This document shows, piece after piece, positions 1 to 8,731 of a stretch of 64,000 nucleotides of DNA. Positions within the stretch are counted from its first letter, which is position 1. Each line of letters opens with the position of its first letter. Source of the stretch: Verrucomicrobiota bacterium (GTDB lineage: Bacteria > Verrucomicrobiota > Verrucomicrobiia > Limisphaerales > J093); contig JAOSKK010000009.1 in the NCBI GenBank assembly GCA_027493615.1, positions 1 to 64,000 on the forward strand, given 5' to 3'. The notes under the pieces are model-generated. The model ran no database searches. It saw nothing but the letters and a program-made list of their open reading frames with translations, and was not told the origin of the DNA. A program made the translations under genes and the position numbers.

Positions 1-8
1 CGAGAGCT

Positions 9-753
9 TCATGCGAGTCCCGCCTTTCGGGCCTGGGCGGCGAGGGCGCCTTCGATCCAGCGGCGCATCCGCCCCTCGCGCCGGGTCATGGCCTTGCGGA
101 CGATGATCTGGGCATGACGACTGCCGGCCCAGTAGGTGTCATTCTGCAGCCGGACGGTCGGCTCCGGGCGCGCCGGTCTGGTCCACGAGATGCCCGGCCC
201 AGAGGTGCGGCCGTAACCACGCCTGGACCCGACGGCCGAGGGCCTGCTGGGACGCCGCCCAACCACCCTTGGCGAGTCCGACCCGCCGACGCATCTGCCG
301 GGTGTACGCGGCGTGCTCGCGGTAATCAGGTGTGGCCTGTGCCTTCGGTTTGCGGACTCGCCCCTCATTGTCCCGCGCTTCCTGGTGGACCGGCGGGGCA
401 AAGGGCAGGATCCGGTCGCTGCTGAAGCGTTTGAACACCTCCTGCAACGCCGCGTGTTTCTTCTGCCGGATCAGTTCGGCCAAGGACTCGGACTTCCACT
501 CCGACGGGATCAACGGCCGGGCCGCCCGGCGGATGTCCCGCGCCAGCCGCGCTTCACCCGCCTTCCGGGCGCCGAGGGACTGCCCGTCCACCGCGCCCTT
601 GGCCGGCGGGGTGTCCCGGACCAACTCATCGGCCAGGAGCCCCGCCTGCAGGCGCAGGCCCTCGGCCAGCGAGAGCTTCTTGAGGGCAATGAACTGGTTC
701 ATCGCCGCCTCGAAGGTGGTCGCGTCCACCCGGATGTCGTCAGCTTCCAGCAT
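9..753 (-). CDS. Putative phage tail-completion/minor structural protein
   Basis: About 245 residues, starting at an ATG that overlaps the end of the upstream connector gene. The N-terminal part (VDATTFEAAMNQFIALKK, then a TPPAKGAV stretch) has the helical look of HK97 gp10-like tail-completion proteins; the C-terminal half is rich in Arg and Trp. The reading frame breaks near position 180: the first frame ends with unrelated residues, while another frame supplies a plausible C-terminus ending in QARKAGLA. I read this as one gene with a one-base error. It sits after the capsid and connector genes, fitting a neck or tail role. The family assignment is weak. Confidence 0.45.
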
Positions 754-1087
754 CTTCCTTCTCACACGTGAACCGCGCCGCCACGTCCACCCCGCCGCGC
801 TCGATCCGCACCACCCGGTAATCGGTGGTTCCATCCCGGAACACGTCCCCGATGCCGACCGCGGTCTCGCCCAGGTCGGTCTCGAGGATCGCCAGGCGCA
901 CGGCCGTCCGGGTCTCGGGCTCGAGCACCTGCGGACCGCTGTCGGCCACCGAGCCGGGCTGCGGTCCCTGGTAGTGCTCGACCAGTGCCGGGAAGGTTCC
1001 TCGCGCGGGTAGCAGGGTGAGCGTGCGTCCCCGACACCCAGTTGCGCCCGGAACCCTGCCACCCCGCGCCTGTTGGGTGAGCGTCAT
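740..1087 (-). CDS. Putative head-tail connector protein
   Basis: A 115-residue protein overlapping both neighbours by a few bases, as in a tightly packed late operon. The readable middle and C-terminus (VRLAILETDLGETAVGIGD, then YRVVRIERGGVDVA) are beta-rich, like small head-tail connectors. The N-terminal 30 residues may be misread, because another frame offers a smoother start (MAGFRAQLGVGDA) and the join passes through a G run at about 1025-1030. Position between the capsid block and a gp10-like gene supports a connector role. No specific family recognised. Confidence 0.45.
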   Translation of the reverse strand: MTLTQQARGGRVPGATGCRGRTLTLLPARGTFPALVEHYQGPQPGSVADSGPQVLEPETRTAVRLAILETDLGETAVGIGDVFRDGTTDYRVVRIERGGVDVAARFTCEKEDAGS

Positions 1088-1545
1088 CGCAGGTTGACCG
1101 TCCGCCGCGGGTTCTTACGGCTGACCTTCACGGTCAAGTTGGTGAGGGCCACCGCGTTGGTGTTCTGGATGGACACCAACTGGAGGTAACCTGCGCCACC
1201 CAGGGTAGGCTCACTGAGCAACCGCACGGTGTTGGTGCCGTTCAAGGGCACGGTCAGGGTCACCGAGGGCGTGGTCTCGAGCGTGTCGGCGTCCAGGCCC
1301 TTGGCGAAGGCATAGACCACGTTGCCGCTGCCAGCGCCGGTGCCGCGGTGTTCGACCAACAGCGCCACCTGGTCCTGCTCGGCGCAGGTCAGGCCGACCG
1401 CCGCTGGCGTGTTGGTGGCGGTGGCCGCCACGTTGTTCGTGCCCCCGGGCAATAGGGTCAGGACCCGGTAGGCGAAGGGGCTTTGGGCATGGGCGGTGAA
1501 CAGCAGGCCGCTGATCACCACCGCGAGGGTGAGGAGTCGGTTCAT
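1084..1545 (-). CDS. Phage protein with signal peptide, beta-rich
   Basis: A 153-residue protein starting MNRLLTLAVVISGLLFTAHA, a clear Sec-type signal peptide with a likely cut after AHA. The rest is rich in Thr, Asn, Val and Leu in alternating patterns that suggest beta sandwich. It lies between the small basic protein and the connector gene and overlaps both (ATGA-type junction with the next gene). A signal peptide is unusual in the middle of a head-gene operon; the protein may be exported or may decorate the particle. No counterpart is visible in prophage 2, where a different gene begins after the small basic protein. Function unknown. Confidence 0.6.
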   Translation of the reverse strand: MNRLLTLAVVISGLLFTAHAQSPFAYRVLTLLPGGTNNVAATATNTPAAVGLTCAEQDQVALLVEHRGTGAGSGNVVYAFAKGLDADTLETTPSVTLTVPLNGTNTVRLLSEPTLGGAGYLQLVSIQNTNAVALTNLTVKVSRKNPRRTVNLR

Positions 1546-1769
1546 GGATTGGCTTTCGACTTCGGTTTCTTGGGAGCGGGAGCGGCGCTCGACGCCCTGG
1601 CGTGTTCGGCCAGGAGCCAGGCCACGTCCCGGTTACGTCGGGCCAGCCGGCGCAGCCGGGTCTCCCGGCCCTGCTCGGACTGGAGCCGTTGCACCCGCTT
1701 GGACTGCACGGCCGTCAACGGCACCGGCTCGGGGTACGGGTCCACTTTGGGTTTGAGATCGGTACTCAT
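1542..1769 (-). CDS. Small basic phage protein after the capsid gene
   Basis: 75 residues, starting MSTDLKPKVDPYPEPVPLT. The core (RLRRLARRNRDVAWLL) is strongly basic and helical, and the C-terminus is Ala/Pro/Lys-rich. It matches the 68-residue protein at 63,746 in prophage 2 over most of its length, including the shared KVDPYPEPV and LARRNRDVAWLL segments, and occupies the same place after the capsid gene. It may bind DNA or an acidic partner in the head; this is inference. Confidence 0.7.
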   Translation of the reverse strand: MSTDLKPKVDPYPEPVPLTAVQSKRVQRLQSEQGRETRLRRLARRNRDVAWLLAEHARASSAAPAPKKPKSKANP

Positions 1770-1801
1770 CACTTTCGCGTGGTTGGCGTGTTTGGCGGGC
1801 C

Positions 1802-2830
1802 TTACCCGTTGGTCCGCATGCAGACAGCCCCGACCCGGTTCGGGGTGGCCAGGACCAGGTTCCAGTTGGTGACCGTTCCCAGTTCGGCGTTGGCCGGACT
1901 CTCCCCCCACCGGCGTGCCCACCCACTTCATGCCGTTGAGGTGCATCACGAACCGGGTCCGGTCGTAGATGATCTCGTTGTTGAGCCCGGAGATTCTTCT
2001 CCATCTGGAGCGCCGCCACGTCGACCACGTCGGTCTTCTGCGGCTTCTCGCCCCAGGCCACGATCCCGCGGGCCAGGAGGTAGGTCTCGTACACGTACCC
2101 GTTGGAGCTGCCCGCCCGCACCAGCGACTCGGACACGTAGATGGGAATGCCCCGGTAGGTGCGGATGGTCCAGGGACCCCGCGAGGCTTTGTCGAAACTG
2201 GTCTCATCGGCCTTCTCGAGCGCGGCCAGGATGCTCGGGTGGATCCAGAGCGCCCCGTTCATGAGGTCATCGGCCAACTCGCCCATCAGGCTCTTGGTGT
2301 CGATGAACAGGTCGATGGACATCAACTGCTCGCCGGTGGCGTCTTCGCCCGACTCGTCGAAGGCATCCACCCGCACGGCCTTCAGGGGAGCCGCGCCACC
2401 GGCAGCCCCGGCCGACCCGAACGCCCCGCGGATCGTGGCGAGCAGGGTCTTCTGCCGTTGCTTGAGCCGGCGCTGGACCATCTGGGCGATCATCTCCCCC
2501 GACGGGATCTTCGCCGGAGAGCTGGGCGGCGAAGGCGGTGGACGAGTTCTTGGTGACCCGGTTGCAGGCGGTGGCCTTCATCTGGCCGGCGGTGATGATG
2601 TTGTCGACCTGGGGCTCGGCGTTCTCGACCTGGATCTCGTCATCCTGGTCGGTGATGTCACGGAAGAACGGGATCATGGCGACTTCGCCCGGGCCGGAGG
2701 CGAGCTCGGCAGCCTTGGGATGATCAACGACGACGCCGGAGTTGAGCAGGCTCAGGAAGGTGGCCTGCTTCTCGCGCATGGTGGCCAACCAGATGTCGGG
2801 GATCCAGAGATTGGAGATGGTCGTAGGCAT
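1802..2830 (-). CDS. Major capsid protein (frameshifted in this sequence)
   Basis: Counterpart of the intact 341-residue capsid gene at 62,698. It starts MPTTISNLWIPDIWL and ends GAVCMRTNG; the three readable pieces match prophage 2 almost end to end, including the QRRLKQRQKTLLA and YRGIPIYVSESLVRAG segments. Frame changes occur near 2,505, 1,995 and 1,900; the last is a six-G run where five would keep the frame. Placement after protease and scaffold genes fits a lambda gpE-type coat protein. Because all pieces are well conserved, I think the breaks are sequence errors rather than decay. Confidence 0.8.
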
Positions 2831-2841
2831 GGGAGGAAGAG

Positions 2842-2877
2842 GTCAGCGGTCAGAGATCAGCGGTCAGAGGTCAGCTC
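2842..2877 (-). repeat. Short tandem repeat before the capsid gene
   Basis: On the plus strand the unit TCAGCGGTCAGAG(A/G) occurs about two and a half times between the scaffold stop and capsid start. On the coding strand this makes a pyrimidine-rich leader (GACCTCTGACCGC...) with no Shine-Dalgarno sequence. A similar GACCTCTG leader precedes the tail gene at 27,302. Confidence 0.6.
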
Positions 2878-3302
2878 CGGGGCAGTTGGGCCAGTTCGGC
2901 GAGGGAACTCACGCCGCGGGCAGCGAGCACGCGCTGGGTCGGGGTCAGTTTGGCGTCGTCCGGCGGTGGCTTGTGCTCGGCGGCCTTCGGACGCAGGCCC
3001 AGCTTCTGGACCTCGGCGGCGACGGCGGCGTTGAAGTCCGCCATCTTGGTGGTGAGCTGCGCGTTCTCGGCCTTGAGACGAGCGAGTTCTTCGCCCGCTA
3101 CCTTGGCCGCCAGTTCGAGGGTTTCGAGGCGTTTGGCGTCCGCCTCGGTGCGTTGGGTGGCCGCCGCGGTGTGGGCCTGGGCGGTTTCGAGCAGGTCGGT
3201 CGCGGCGGTCAGTTCCGCCGTCAACCGTGCGTTCTCGGTGGTGAGCCGCTGATTCGTCACCAGGATGTCTTCCTGATCCGGGATCGTGATCTTCTCAGAC
3301 AT
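2871..3302 (-). CDS. Putative capsid scaffold protein (coiled coil)
   Basis: 143 residues. After a short head (ITIPDQEDILVTNQRL), residues 15-95 form a heptad-rich Ala/Glu/Leu coiled coil, followed by a C-terminal patch (LTPTQRVLAARGVSSLAEL). The gene lies between the S49 protease and the capsid gene, where lambda-like phages carry the scaffold. The prophage 2 homologue at 62,230 matches along its length. It should act inside the procapsid and be cleaved or released; that role is inferred from position and coiled-coil character. Confidence 0.75.
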   Translation of the reverse strand: MSEKITIPDQEDILVTNQRLTTENARLTAELTAATDLLETAQAHTAAATQRTEADAKRLETLELAAKVAGEELARLKAENAQLTTKMADFNAAVAAEVQKLGLRPKAAEHKPPPDDAKLTPTQRVLAARGVSSLAELAQLPRS

Positions 3303-3319
3303 AAGTCATCAGTCTCTAC

Positions 3320-4168
3320 CTATGGCGTGACGTCCCGATTTGAGGGTCGGCGAGCCAAACGGCGGGCCACCGATCGGGCGTAATTGAAGTCCCCGAGAGC
3401 ATCCACCAAGCCCTGGCGCTTGGCCTGGTGTCCATCGAACACCTGGCCCTGCCATGGCCTCGGCCGGGATGCCCTCACGCCGGCGCAGGACATCCGCGCG
3501 GAACACTTCAAAGGACCGTTGCGCCTCCCGGCTGAACTCGGCGGCGTGCTCCGAGGTGATGGGCGCACCCGGCATCCCTGCCGCTTTGAAGGTCCCCTCC
3601 TTGTTGGTGAACACCTTCACCTCGATGCCGGCGTTGGCCAGCATCCGGTGGTAGTCCACCACCGACACGTAAGCCCCGATGCTCCCCACCATCGCGCTGC
3701 GGGTGGACACCACGGCCGAGGCCTGGGACCCGATCCAGTAGGCCAGGCTGCACATCATCCCGCCCACCCAGGCCACGGTGGGCTTGGCCGACTGAAGACC
3801 GCGTCCGCGATCTCGGCGCCGCCGACCGAGAACCCGCCGGGCGAGTTGACGTTCAGGATGATGGCGGAAACGGCGGGGTCAGCCTCGAGGCGTCGGAACG
3901 CCGCCAAGACCTCGGCGCTGTCCTCGAACCCGTCGAAGATCAGGTCCCCCAGGTCGGGCTGGTAGGCGAGGATGCCGCTGATCTCGAGCGTGCCGACGCC
4001 GTTGTCGACAACGGTCCGGGGCGCGAAGTGCGCCCGGGCCTTCCGCCAGGAATCGGGCTCGGCCGCGGCGGGCTGAAGCCACCGGCTGAACAGGGCCTGC
4101 GCGGCGCGCACCTCAATCAGCGGCACCTGCGTCGCCTGCATCGTCAGAAGCGGACTTTGCATCTTCAC
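3320..4168 (-). CDS. S49 (ClpP/SppA-type) capsid maturation protease
   Basis: About 280 residues once two frame breaks (near 3,780 and 3,450) are bridged. It has the S49 features: IILNVNSPGGFSVGGAEIAD near residue 100 (the oxyanion region), AYWIGSQASAVVSTRSAMVG with the likely nucleophilic Ser in the SAMVGSIG context, and the downstream GTFKAAGMPG. This corresponds to lambda gpC. Start taken as GTG at 4,168, three codons before an ATG, matching the GTG-ACG-ATG arrangement in prophage 2. It overlaps the end of the portal frame by 56 bases. The C-terminus SNRDVTP covers a diverged copy of the phage motif. Confidence 0.8.
3329..3343 (-). promoter_or_regulatory. Diverged copy of the phage 15-bp motif, before scaffold gene
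   Basis: Minus strand reads TCAAATCGGGACGTC, 26 nt before the scaffold start. Compared with TGAAGCGTAACGTTC it keeps the AA, the CG and the ACGT core in register. Prophage 2 has the exact motif at the same place, 22 nt before its scaffold gene. Confidence 0.45.
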
Positions 4169-5684
4169 CTATAGGCGCGACGTCCACATTTGAGCCGGGC
4201 TGCCCACCTGACGCGGTTGATTTGGAGCCACTCAAACCGAAGCTGGCCATGACGGTCTCGATGGGGATGCCGTGCTCGGCCGCGACCGCCTGGGCGCGGT
4301 CCAGGATGTAGTCAATCTCCTCGAACACTTGGTCGGTCTCCCGTCGCCAGGACCGGCCCCGGTTGCCGTAGTGGTCCCGCCGGCTCATCAGGCCCCGCGC
4401 CACGTCTTCCCGCTCCTGGGCCATCTCCCGTCCGGCATCAATGGTGATCTTCGACGGCCCGATGAAATCGCACCGCGCCCAACCGTCGGTGCTGGGAAGC
4501 GCCCCCGACGTGATGCCCTGAGCGATGACCCGCACCCACGCCGACCGCCCCAGCCGCGCGGCCACCTGCTTGCGCCGGTCGAACTTCCGCTGCGCCTTCC
4601 CGTTCACCGCCCGCTGGTTCGGCCCGGTCAGCTTCTCATCCAGGAAGAACGCCGGTGGCAGCCCCATCCCCGCCACGAAGCACCCGGCCAGGTAGCTGAT
4701 GACTTCGATGTTGTTGGCCGGCGCACTGGGTGTGTTCACCTGTTTCAACTCGTGGCCCTCCGGGACGGTCGGGATGTCCCCCGCCACCAGGTCCGCCACG
4801 GTGAAGCTGCGCTGCTTGGCGTTGCTATCGGCGGGTGGCTCTTCCTCGGTCGAGGCCTCGCCCGCCGGTTCGGCAGGGTTGCCCCACGGGTTCTCCTCGA
4901 GCGGCGCGCCCTGGATCGCCAGGGTCAGGACGGTCGAGAGCTTGGACAGCACCTTCTGAAAGCCCTTGATGTCATTCCCGTCCCGCATGTCATTGGCCCC
5001 CCGCCGGATCGGGCTCATCCCCCGGTACTGGGTGTACCGCTCCAGATCAAAGAGGTGGACCAGGGCGTTGGCATCGAGCCGATGTTCCCCGTCCAGCCAG
5101 TAGCCGAGAACGCGGCCGTGGGCGTCGAGCTGGATGCCATCGAGGATGCGGTCATCCGTGGCCGTGGGCTTGTCGATCCGCCAGGACTCGAGGAACTGTA
5201 TCTGCGGGAACCCGGCCTCCTCGGTCCAAAGGGCGAACACCTCCCCGTCGGTGTCCAGGTAGAAGGATCCCAGGCGTTGCAGGTCCCAGTAGTCGAACCG
5301 GCCGGTGAAGTCCGCCCGCTCGGCCCAGTCGTCGAAGAAGGCGTTGGCGGCCTCATTCCACTTCCGGTTCATCGTGGCCGCCCGCGGGATCATGGGCGTG
5401 GAGTAATTGGCCACCAGGTCGGTGGCGTAGAACACCAGGCCGACATTGTCCCAGAGGTAGCGGGCCACGCTCGCCAGTTGCAGGCGGTTGAACTTGGACA
5501 GCAGCCGGTGGACGTGGATGCCGGTGGCGGGGATCGGCGTCCGGTGATCCACGACGTTCAGCGCCTCGAAGTAGTGCCGGACCGGCGTGATGGCCGGGGC
5601 CAGGCTGCCCGCCTGGGGTGGAGTGCGGATCGGTCGGATCAGGCCGCCCGCCTTGGGCCACAGTTTGCGCAGGAAGGAAATCAC
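4113..5684 (-). CDS. Portal protein (lambda gpB family)
   Basis: About 523 residues from the GTG at 5,684 that overlaps the gpW-like stop. Nearly colinear with the intact portal at 59,842 in prophage 2. Features include VRHYFEALNVVDHRTPIP, the RADFTGRFDYWDLQRLGSFY region, and SPIRRGANDMRDGNDIKGFQ, typical of the lambda-type portal (Phage_portal_2). It forms the dodecameric ring for DNA entry. Unlike prophage 2, whose portal ends in KTK and stops at the 15-bp motif, this copy reads on for about 30 residues (SNVDVAPIGEDAKSASDD) through the protease start. Confidence 0.9.
   Translation of the reverse strand: MISFLRKLWPKAGGLIRPIRTPPQAGSLAPAITPVRHYFEALNVVDHRTPIPATGIHVHRLLSKFNRLQLASVARYLWDNVGLVFYATDLVANYSTPMIPRAATMNRKWNEAANAFFDDWAERADFTGRFDYWDLQRLGSFYLDTDGEVFALWTEEAGFPQIQFLESWRIDKPTATDDRILDGIQLDAHGRVLGYWLDGEHRLDANALVHLFDLERYTQYRGMSPIRRGANDMRDGNDIKGFQKVLSKLSTVLTLAIQGAPLEENPWGNPAEPAGEASTEEEPPADSNAKQRSFTVADLVAGDIPTVPEGHELKQVNTPSAPANNIEVISYLAGCFVAGMGLPPAFFLDEKLTGPNQRAVNGKAQRKFDRRKQVAARLGRSAWVRVIAQGITSGALPSTDGWARCDFIGPSKITIDAGREMAQEREDVARGLMSRRDHYGNRGRSWRRETDQVFEEIDYILDRAQAVAAEHGIPIETVMASFGLSGSKSTASGGQPGSNVDVAPIGEDAKSASDDAGDAGAAD
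4179..4193 (-). promoter_or_regulatory. Diverged copy of the phage 15-bp motif, before protease gene
   Basis: Minus strand reads TCAAATGTGGACGTC, exactly 10 nt before the GTG of the protease gene, the same spacing as the exact motif copies. It lies inside the extended portal reading frame. Confidence 0.45.
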
Positions 5685-6013
5685 AGGACAGCCTTGTGGA
5701 AGGTGGGGTGGAGACGGTTGTACCGGGGCACGTCCAGGGGCGGGTTCTCCGGGTCGGCCAGGGTGCTGACCCACTCGAGGGCTTCCTCGGCCATCACGGC
5801 GAGTTCGGCCGGGGTGTAGGCGCGCTCGAAAGTGAACGTCACCGACCCGCCGGCCTCGGCCGTGCTCAACACGGTCTGGCCGTTGAGCACGTGGGCGGCC
5901 CACTTCTGGGTCACCAACGCCTCGAGGGCGCCGACCAGGGTAGCCCCTTCGGTCAGTTGCAGCTTCAGCGCCCGGACCAGCATCCGGACTTCAAGGCGTG
6001 GACGTGCCGTCAC
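5681..6013 (-). CDS. gpW-like head-tail connector
   Basis: 110 residues from a GTG placed 10 nt after a perfect copy of the phage motif. Sequence TARPRLEVRMLVRALKLQL begins it; a beta-rich middle (NGQTVLSTAEAGGSVTFTF) and an acidic end follow. The prophage 2 homologue at 59,513 is very similar. Its place between terminase large subunit and portal is that of lambda W (head-tail joining), but it is longer than gpW (68 residues), so the family call rests on position. Confidence 0.6.
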   Translation of the reverse strand: MTARPRLEVRMLVRALKLQLTEGATLVGALEALVTQKWAAHVLNGQTVLSTAEAGGSVTFTFERAYTPAELAVMAEEALEWVSTLADPENPPLDVPRYNRLHPTFHKAVL

Positions 6014-6023
6014 ACCCTAGCCG

Positions 6024-6038
6024 GAACGTTACGCTTCA
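6024..6038 (-). promoter_or_regulatory. Phage 15-bp motif before gpW-like gene
   Basis: Minus strand reads TGAAGCGTAACGTTC, 10 nt before the GTG of the gpW-like gene. An upstream small reading frame stops at the TAA inside it. Confidence 0.75.
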
Positions 6039-6262
6039 ACTATGCGGCGGCGCTGGAAATGACGCCGGCATTCGCGCCAGCCATCGGTAGCCGTTTGCAC
6101 AAGGAGGCGGTTGTCGGTTGGCAATTCGGTTCGCCACCGAAGCAACTCCCTCTCGACAAACCAGAAGCGCGGGAGCATGCTCTTGCCTGACGCAAATAAC
6201 TGCGTCAAATAGGTAGCCGAATACTTGCTCGGCGGCAGCTCGCGGCATCCTGAACGATCCAT
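6029..6262 (-). CDS. Small hypothetical protein
   Basis: 77 residues on the phage strand, MDRSGCRELPPSKYSATYL onward, with a helical segment (YLTQLFASGKSMLPRFWFV) and a basic C-terminus ending at the stop inside the 15-bp motif. It is divergent from the TIR-like gene just upstream and absent from prophage 2. It could be a small DNA-binding protein or a spurious frame; nothing decides it. Confidence 0.3.
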   Translation of the reverse strand: MDRSGCRELPPSKYSATYLTQLFASGKSMLPRFWFVERELLRWRTELPTDNRLLVQTATDGWRECRRHFQRRRIVEA

Positions 6263-6267
6263 AGTTT

Positions 6268-6741
6268 ATGCGTGACCACAGTTTCATGGACGAACAATTG
6301 AAGCGACGGAACTACCAGGCCGACGACCAAGGCACATTTGAGCGCGATCTGGTTTTTGTCATCATGCCCTTCCGGGGCGGCGACATGACCGACGTTTACT
6401 CAGCGATCAAAGATGAGTGTCAGAAGCTGGGATTGGCCCCGAAGCGCGTTGACGAGAATGCTGGTTCAGGACTGGTCATCGGGGAGATCACTGACCTGAT
6501 CGAGCAAGCGGAGTTTATTATTTGTGATCTCACCCACGAGCGCCCCAACGTGTATTACGAGCTTGGCTATGCGCATGGCGTCGGAAACGAGGCACTGGAT
6601 ATCTTACTGATAGCCAAAGCTGGCACTACGCTTCACTTCGACATCGCGCCGTTCCGTGTGGAATACTACAACTCCACTGAGCATCTTCGCTCGATACTGT
6701 CCTCGAAGCTCAAGACGATGATGAGGGAGACGCGCAGGTAA
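6268..6741 (+). CDS. TIR-like / nucleoside deoxyribosyltransferase-like cargo protein
   Basis: 157 residues, antiparallel to the phage operon and visibly lower in GC than its neighbours. The fold signature is a Rossmann-like start (RDLVFVIMPFRGGDMTDVY) and EFIICDLTHERPNVYYELGYAHG near residues 86-108. The D-x-T-x(3)-P-N-V-x-x-E-x-G pattern is that of the deoxyribosyltransferase/TIR-like superfamily found in several phage-defence effectors that bind nucleotides or NAD. It sits between TerL and the gpW-like gene; prophage 2 carries a different gene with a related signature in the same slot. I infer a cargo gene, perhaps for superinfection defence. ATG at 6,268 or 6,286 could be the start. Confidence 0.65.
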   Translation: MRDHSFMDEQLKRRNYQADDQGTFERDLVFVIMPFRGGDMTDVYSAIKDECQKLGLAPKRVDENAGSGLVIGEITDLIEQAEFIICDLTHERPNVYYELGYAHGVGNEALDILLIAKAGTTLHFDIAPFRVEYYNSTEHLRSILSSKLKTMMRETRR

Positions 6742-6804
6742 ACACATGACGCCGAACCATAGAGAATTGAGCGGACGGCCTTGTGCCTGATCGCTGCCAC
6801 CACC

Positions 6805-8594
6805 CTACGCAGCTCCCTCTGACCCCGTTCCGCCGTCCGTCTGCGCCGCCTTCAGGAATCCCGAAATCACCGCCGCGGCGTCCATCATCAGCTCGCAATC
6901 CAGGTAGTGGTTGTCCCGGCGCTTCTGGACCCAGAGCACCTTGATCCGGCCCCGTGAGTCCTCCCGTTCCTCCCGGACCTCGGCCGTCATCTGCTCGAGG
7001 TAATCCCGCCCGACCTTCCGCGGCAGGGTCCACTGGCCGACCACCCCGTGCGTGAACAGCGCGAGGTGATCCTTCAGGCTTGGGTTGGACCACTGGAAGA
7101 GCGGCAGATGCCGCCGGACCCGTGAGCGCCGCGCCCCCAGGGTCGGGTCCACCAACACCCGCCGCCACACCCGCCGCACGGTCTTGCCTGTCCGCGGGTC
7201 CTGGGCCAGGAACCACTCGGCGTCATCGCCCTTCATCGCCTTCCAGCCCGCCCCCAGGCAGAACCGGTACACCTCCGAGGCCTTGAACCCGGTATCAATC
7301 ATGGCGTTGACCACCGGCACGTTCAGTTGCCGGCGGACCTCTTCCAACTCGGACGTGGTGTTGCACCGGCCGTAGCCGATCAGTCGGCTGGCCCCGCCCG
7401 GCCCGAATGCCCGCGCCACCCAGAAGTAATGCTCCCCGCCCCGGGCCTGGCGATCCGCCGCCAGGAACCGGGTTTTCTCCAACGGCCACGGGTCGCCGAA
7501 GTCATAGTCCGCCTTCCGTTCCTGGAGGTAGTCATCCCCCGTGACCAGCCACCGGTCCAGGTCCCACGGCTCCCCGAGGGTCTCGGTGACGAAGGTGAAC
7601 ATCGGCTCGATGTCACCCCCCACCCGCATGGCGTCCACCGCGCCCAGGAACTCCTCGACGATGGCCCGCCACTCAATCCAGTGGGGCAGCAACGCGTTCC
7701 AGGTGTAGCTGACCCGTGACCGCGGGGCGTTGGGGTTCTGGGGCACGAAGCGGCCGTGATTTTCGATCCACCGCCGGTCCACGGGCGTGTCCTTGATCCG
7801 ATGCCCACACCCGGCGCACTCGAAGCGGATGGTGCCGGCCAGGACGTCGAACCGCCACTTGCCTTCGGGCTTGGTGAGGTCGTTGGAATCCCATTTGAGC
7901 TGCTCGAACTTCAGGGGCTGAAGGTGCTGGCAGGCCGGGCACTCGAAATGCCAGACCCGCTGGTCCCCGGCGCGGTAGGCGGTGTCCATGGCGTCGCCCT
8001 TGGTGCCCGGCGTCGAGATGAGGAAGCGGCGCGAGTTCCAGAAGGACCGGGTCCGCTTGAGGACCATTTCCAACCGGCCGGGCGGGTAATTGCGCACTTC
8101 GTCGCAGAACACCCACCGGATGGGTTTGGACTGCAACCGGGCTTTCGACCCCGACCACCCGGCATAGAAGGGCATCCCGTCAAAGGCGAACCCGGTCAGG
8201 GTAACCTCGGAGAGCCGTTCCTTGACCGGGCGGCAGGTCTCGAAGGTCGGGGTCAACCGGTCACGGAGAAAGTCCCGGAGTTCATCCTTGGTGGCGGTGA
8301 CCCACATGGCGGGGCCGGGATCCTCGGTGATGGCCCAGCAGGCGCAGTTCATGACCGTCTGGGTCTTGGCGCTCTGGGCGGCGCACTGGACGGCGATGTC
8401 GCGGACCGCGTTGTTGGCGAAGTCCTCCATGACAGCCCGGACCCAGGGGAGGCGTCTGAACGCCACCGGCCGGGCAAGGGCGAGGTCTCGTCCACGTGGA
8501 CATGCTCTTCACACCACTGCCAGGGAGGCCGGCGGTCGGCCGGTTTGCAGGCCGAACAGAACCCTTCGATCAGGGGATGGCGCGAGGTTCCCAC
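6805..8594 (-). CDS. Terminase large subunit (lambda gpA family)
   Basis: About 596 residues from GTG at 8,594, placed 10 nt after the phage motif; N-terminus GTSRHPLIEGFCSACKPAD. One frame break near 8,455 (a missing C in SPWVRAVMED) separates the first 45 residues. ATPase region has a gpA-style Walker A (CAAQSAKTQTVMN) and VFCDEVRNYPPGRLEMVLKR; a zinc-binding Cys pair set follows (CPACQHLQ, CAGCGHRI); the nuclease part includes DTGFKASEVYRFC and HYLDCELMMDAAA. It cuts and pumps DNA into procapsids. The homologue at 56,614 matches throughout. Confidence 0.9.
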
Positions 8595-8604
8595 ATTGAA
8601 GCGA

Positions 8605-8619
8605 GAACGTTACGCTTCA
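8605..8619 (-). promoter_or_regulatory. Phage 15-bp motif before terminase large subunit
   Basis: Minus strand reads TGAAGCGTAACGTTC, 10 nt upstream of the TerL GTG. The same arrangement is at 56,589 in prophage 2. Confidence 0.75.
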
Positions 8620-8625
8620 GGGCGC

Positions 8626-8672
8626 AGGCCGTAGGCTACCTCTGGCCGGCCGATTCCGGCGCAGCTCGCACC
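8626..8672. repeat. Left direct repeat flanking the toxin-antitoxin insertion
   Basis: 47 bp beginning AGGCCGTAGGCTACC and ending AGCTCGCACC, about 87% identical by eye to 9,379-9,425. The same sequence occurs once in prophage 2 just before terminase (about 56,540-56,590, opposite strand), where no toxin-antitoxin genes are present. Confidence 0.7.
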
Positions 8673-8705
8673 AATGGCGGCAGTTACGGCTGGAAACTTG
8701 ACGGG

Positions 8706-8723
8706 TGTAGCATATAGGCTACA
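8706..8723 (+). promoter_or_regulatory. Operator-like palindrome in the toxin-antitoxin promoter
   Basis: TGTAGC-ATATAG-GCTACA is a perfect 6-bp inverted repeat with a 6-bp spacer. A TTGACG box at 8,698-8,703 could be the -35 element, with a weak TACACT at 8,720-8,725 as -10. The palindrome ends 8 bases before the toxin GTG, suiting autorepression by the antitoxin or the complex. Confidence 0.55.
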
Positions 8724-8731
8724 CTTCGGCG

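Noticed and set aside
4272..5819. 515-residue plus-strand ORF
   Set aside because: Antisense shadow of the portal gene; Pro/Arg/Gly-rich, no motif, and the minus-strand portal is conserved in both prophages.
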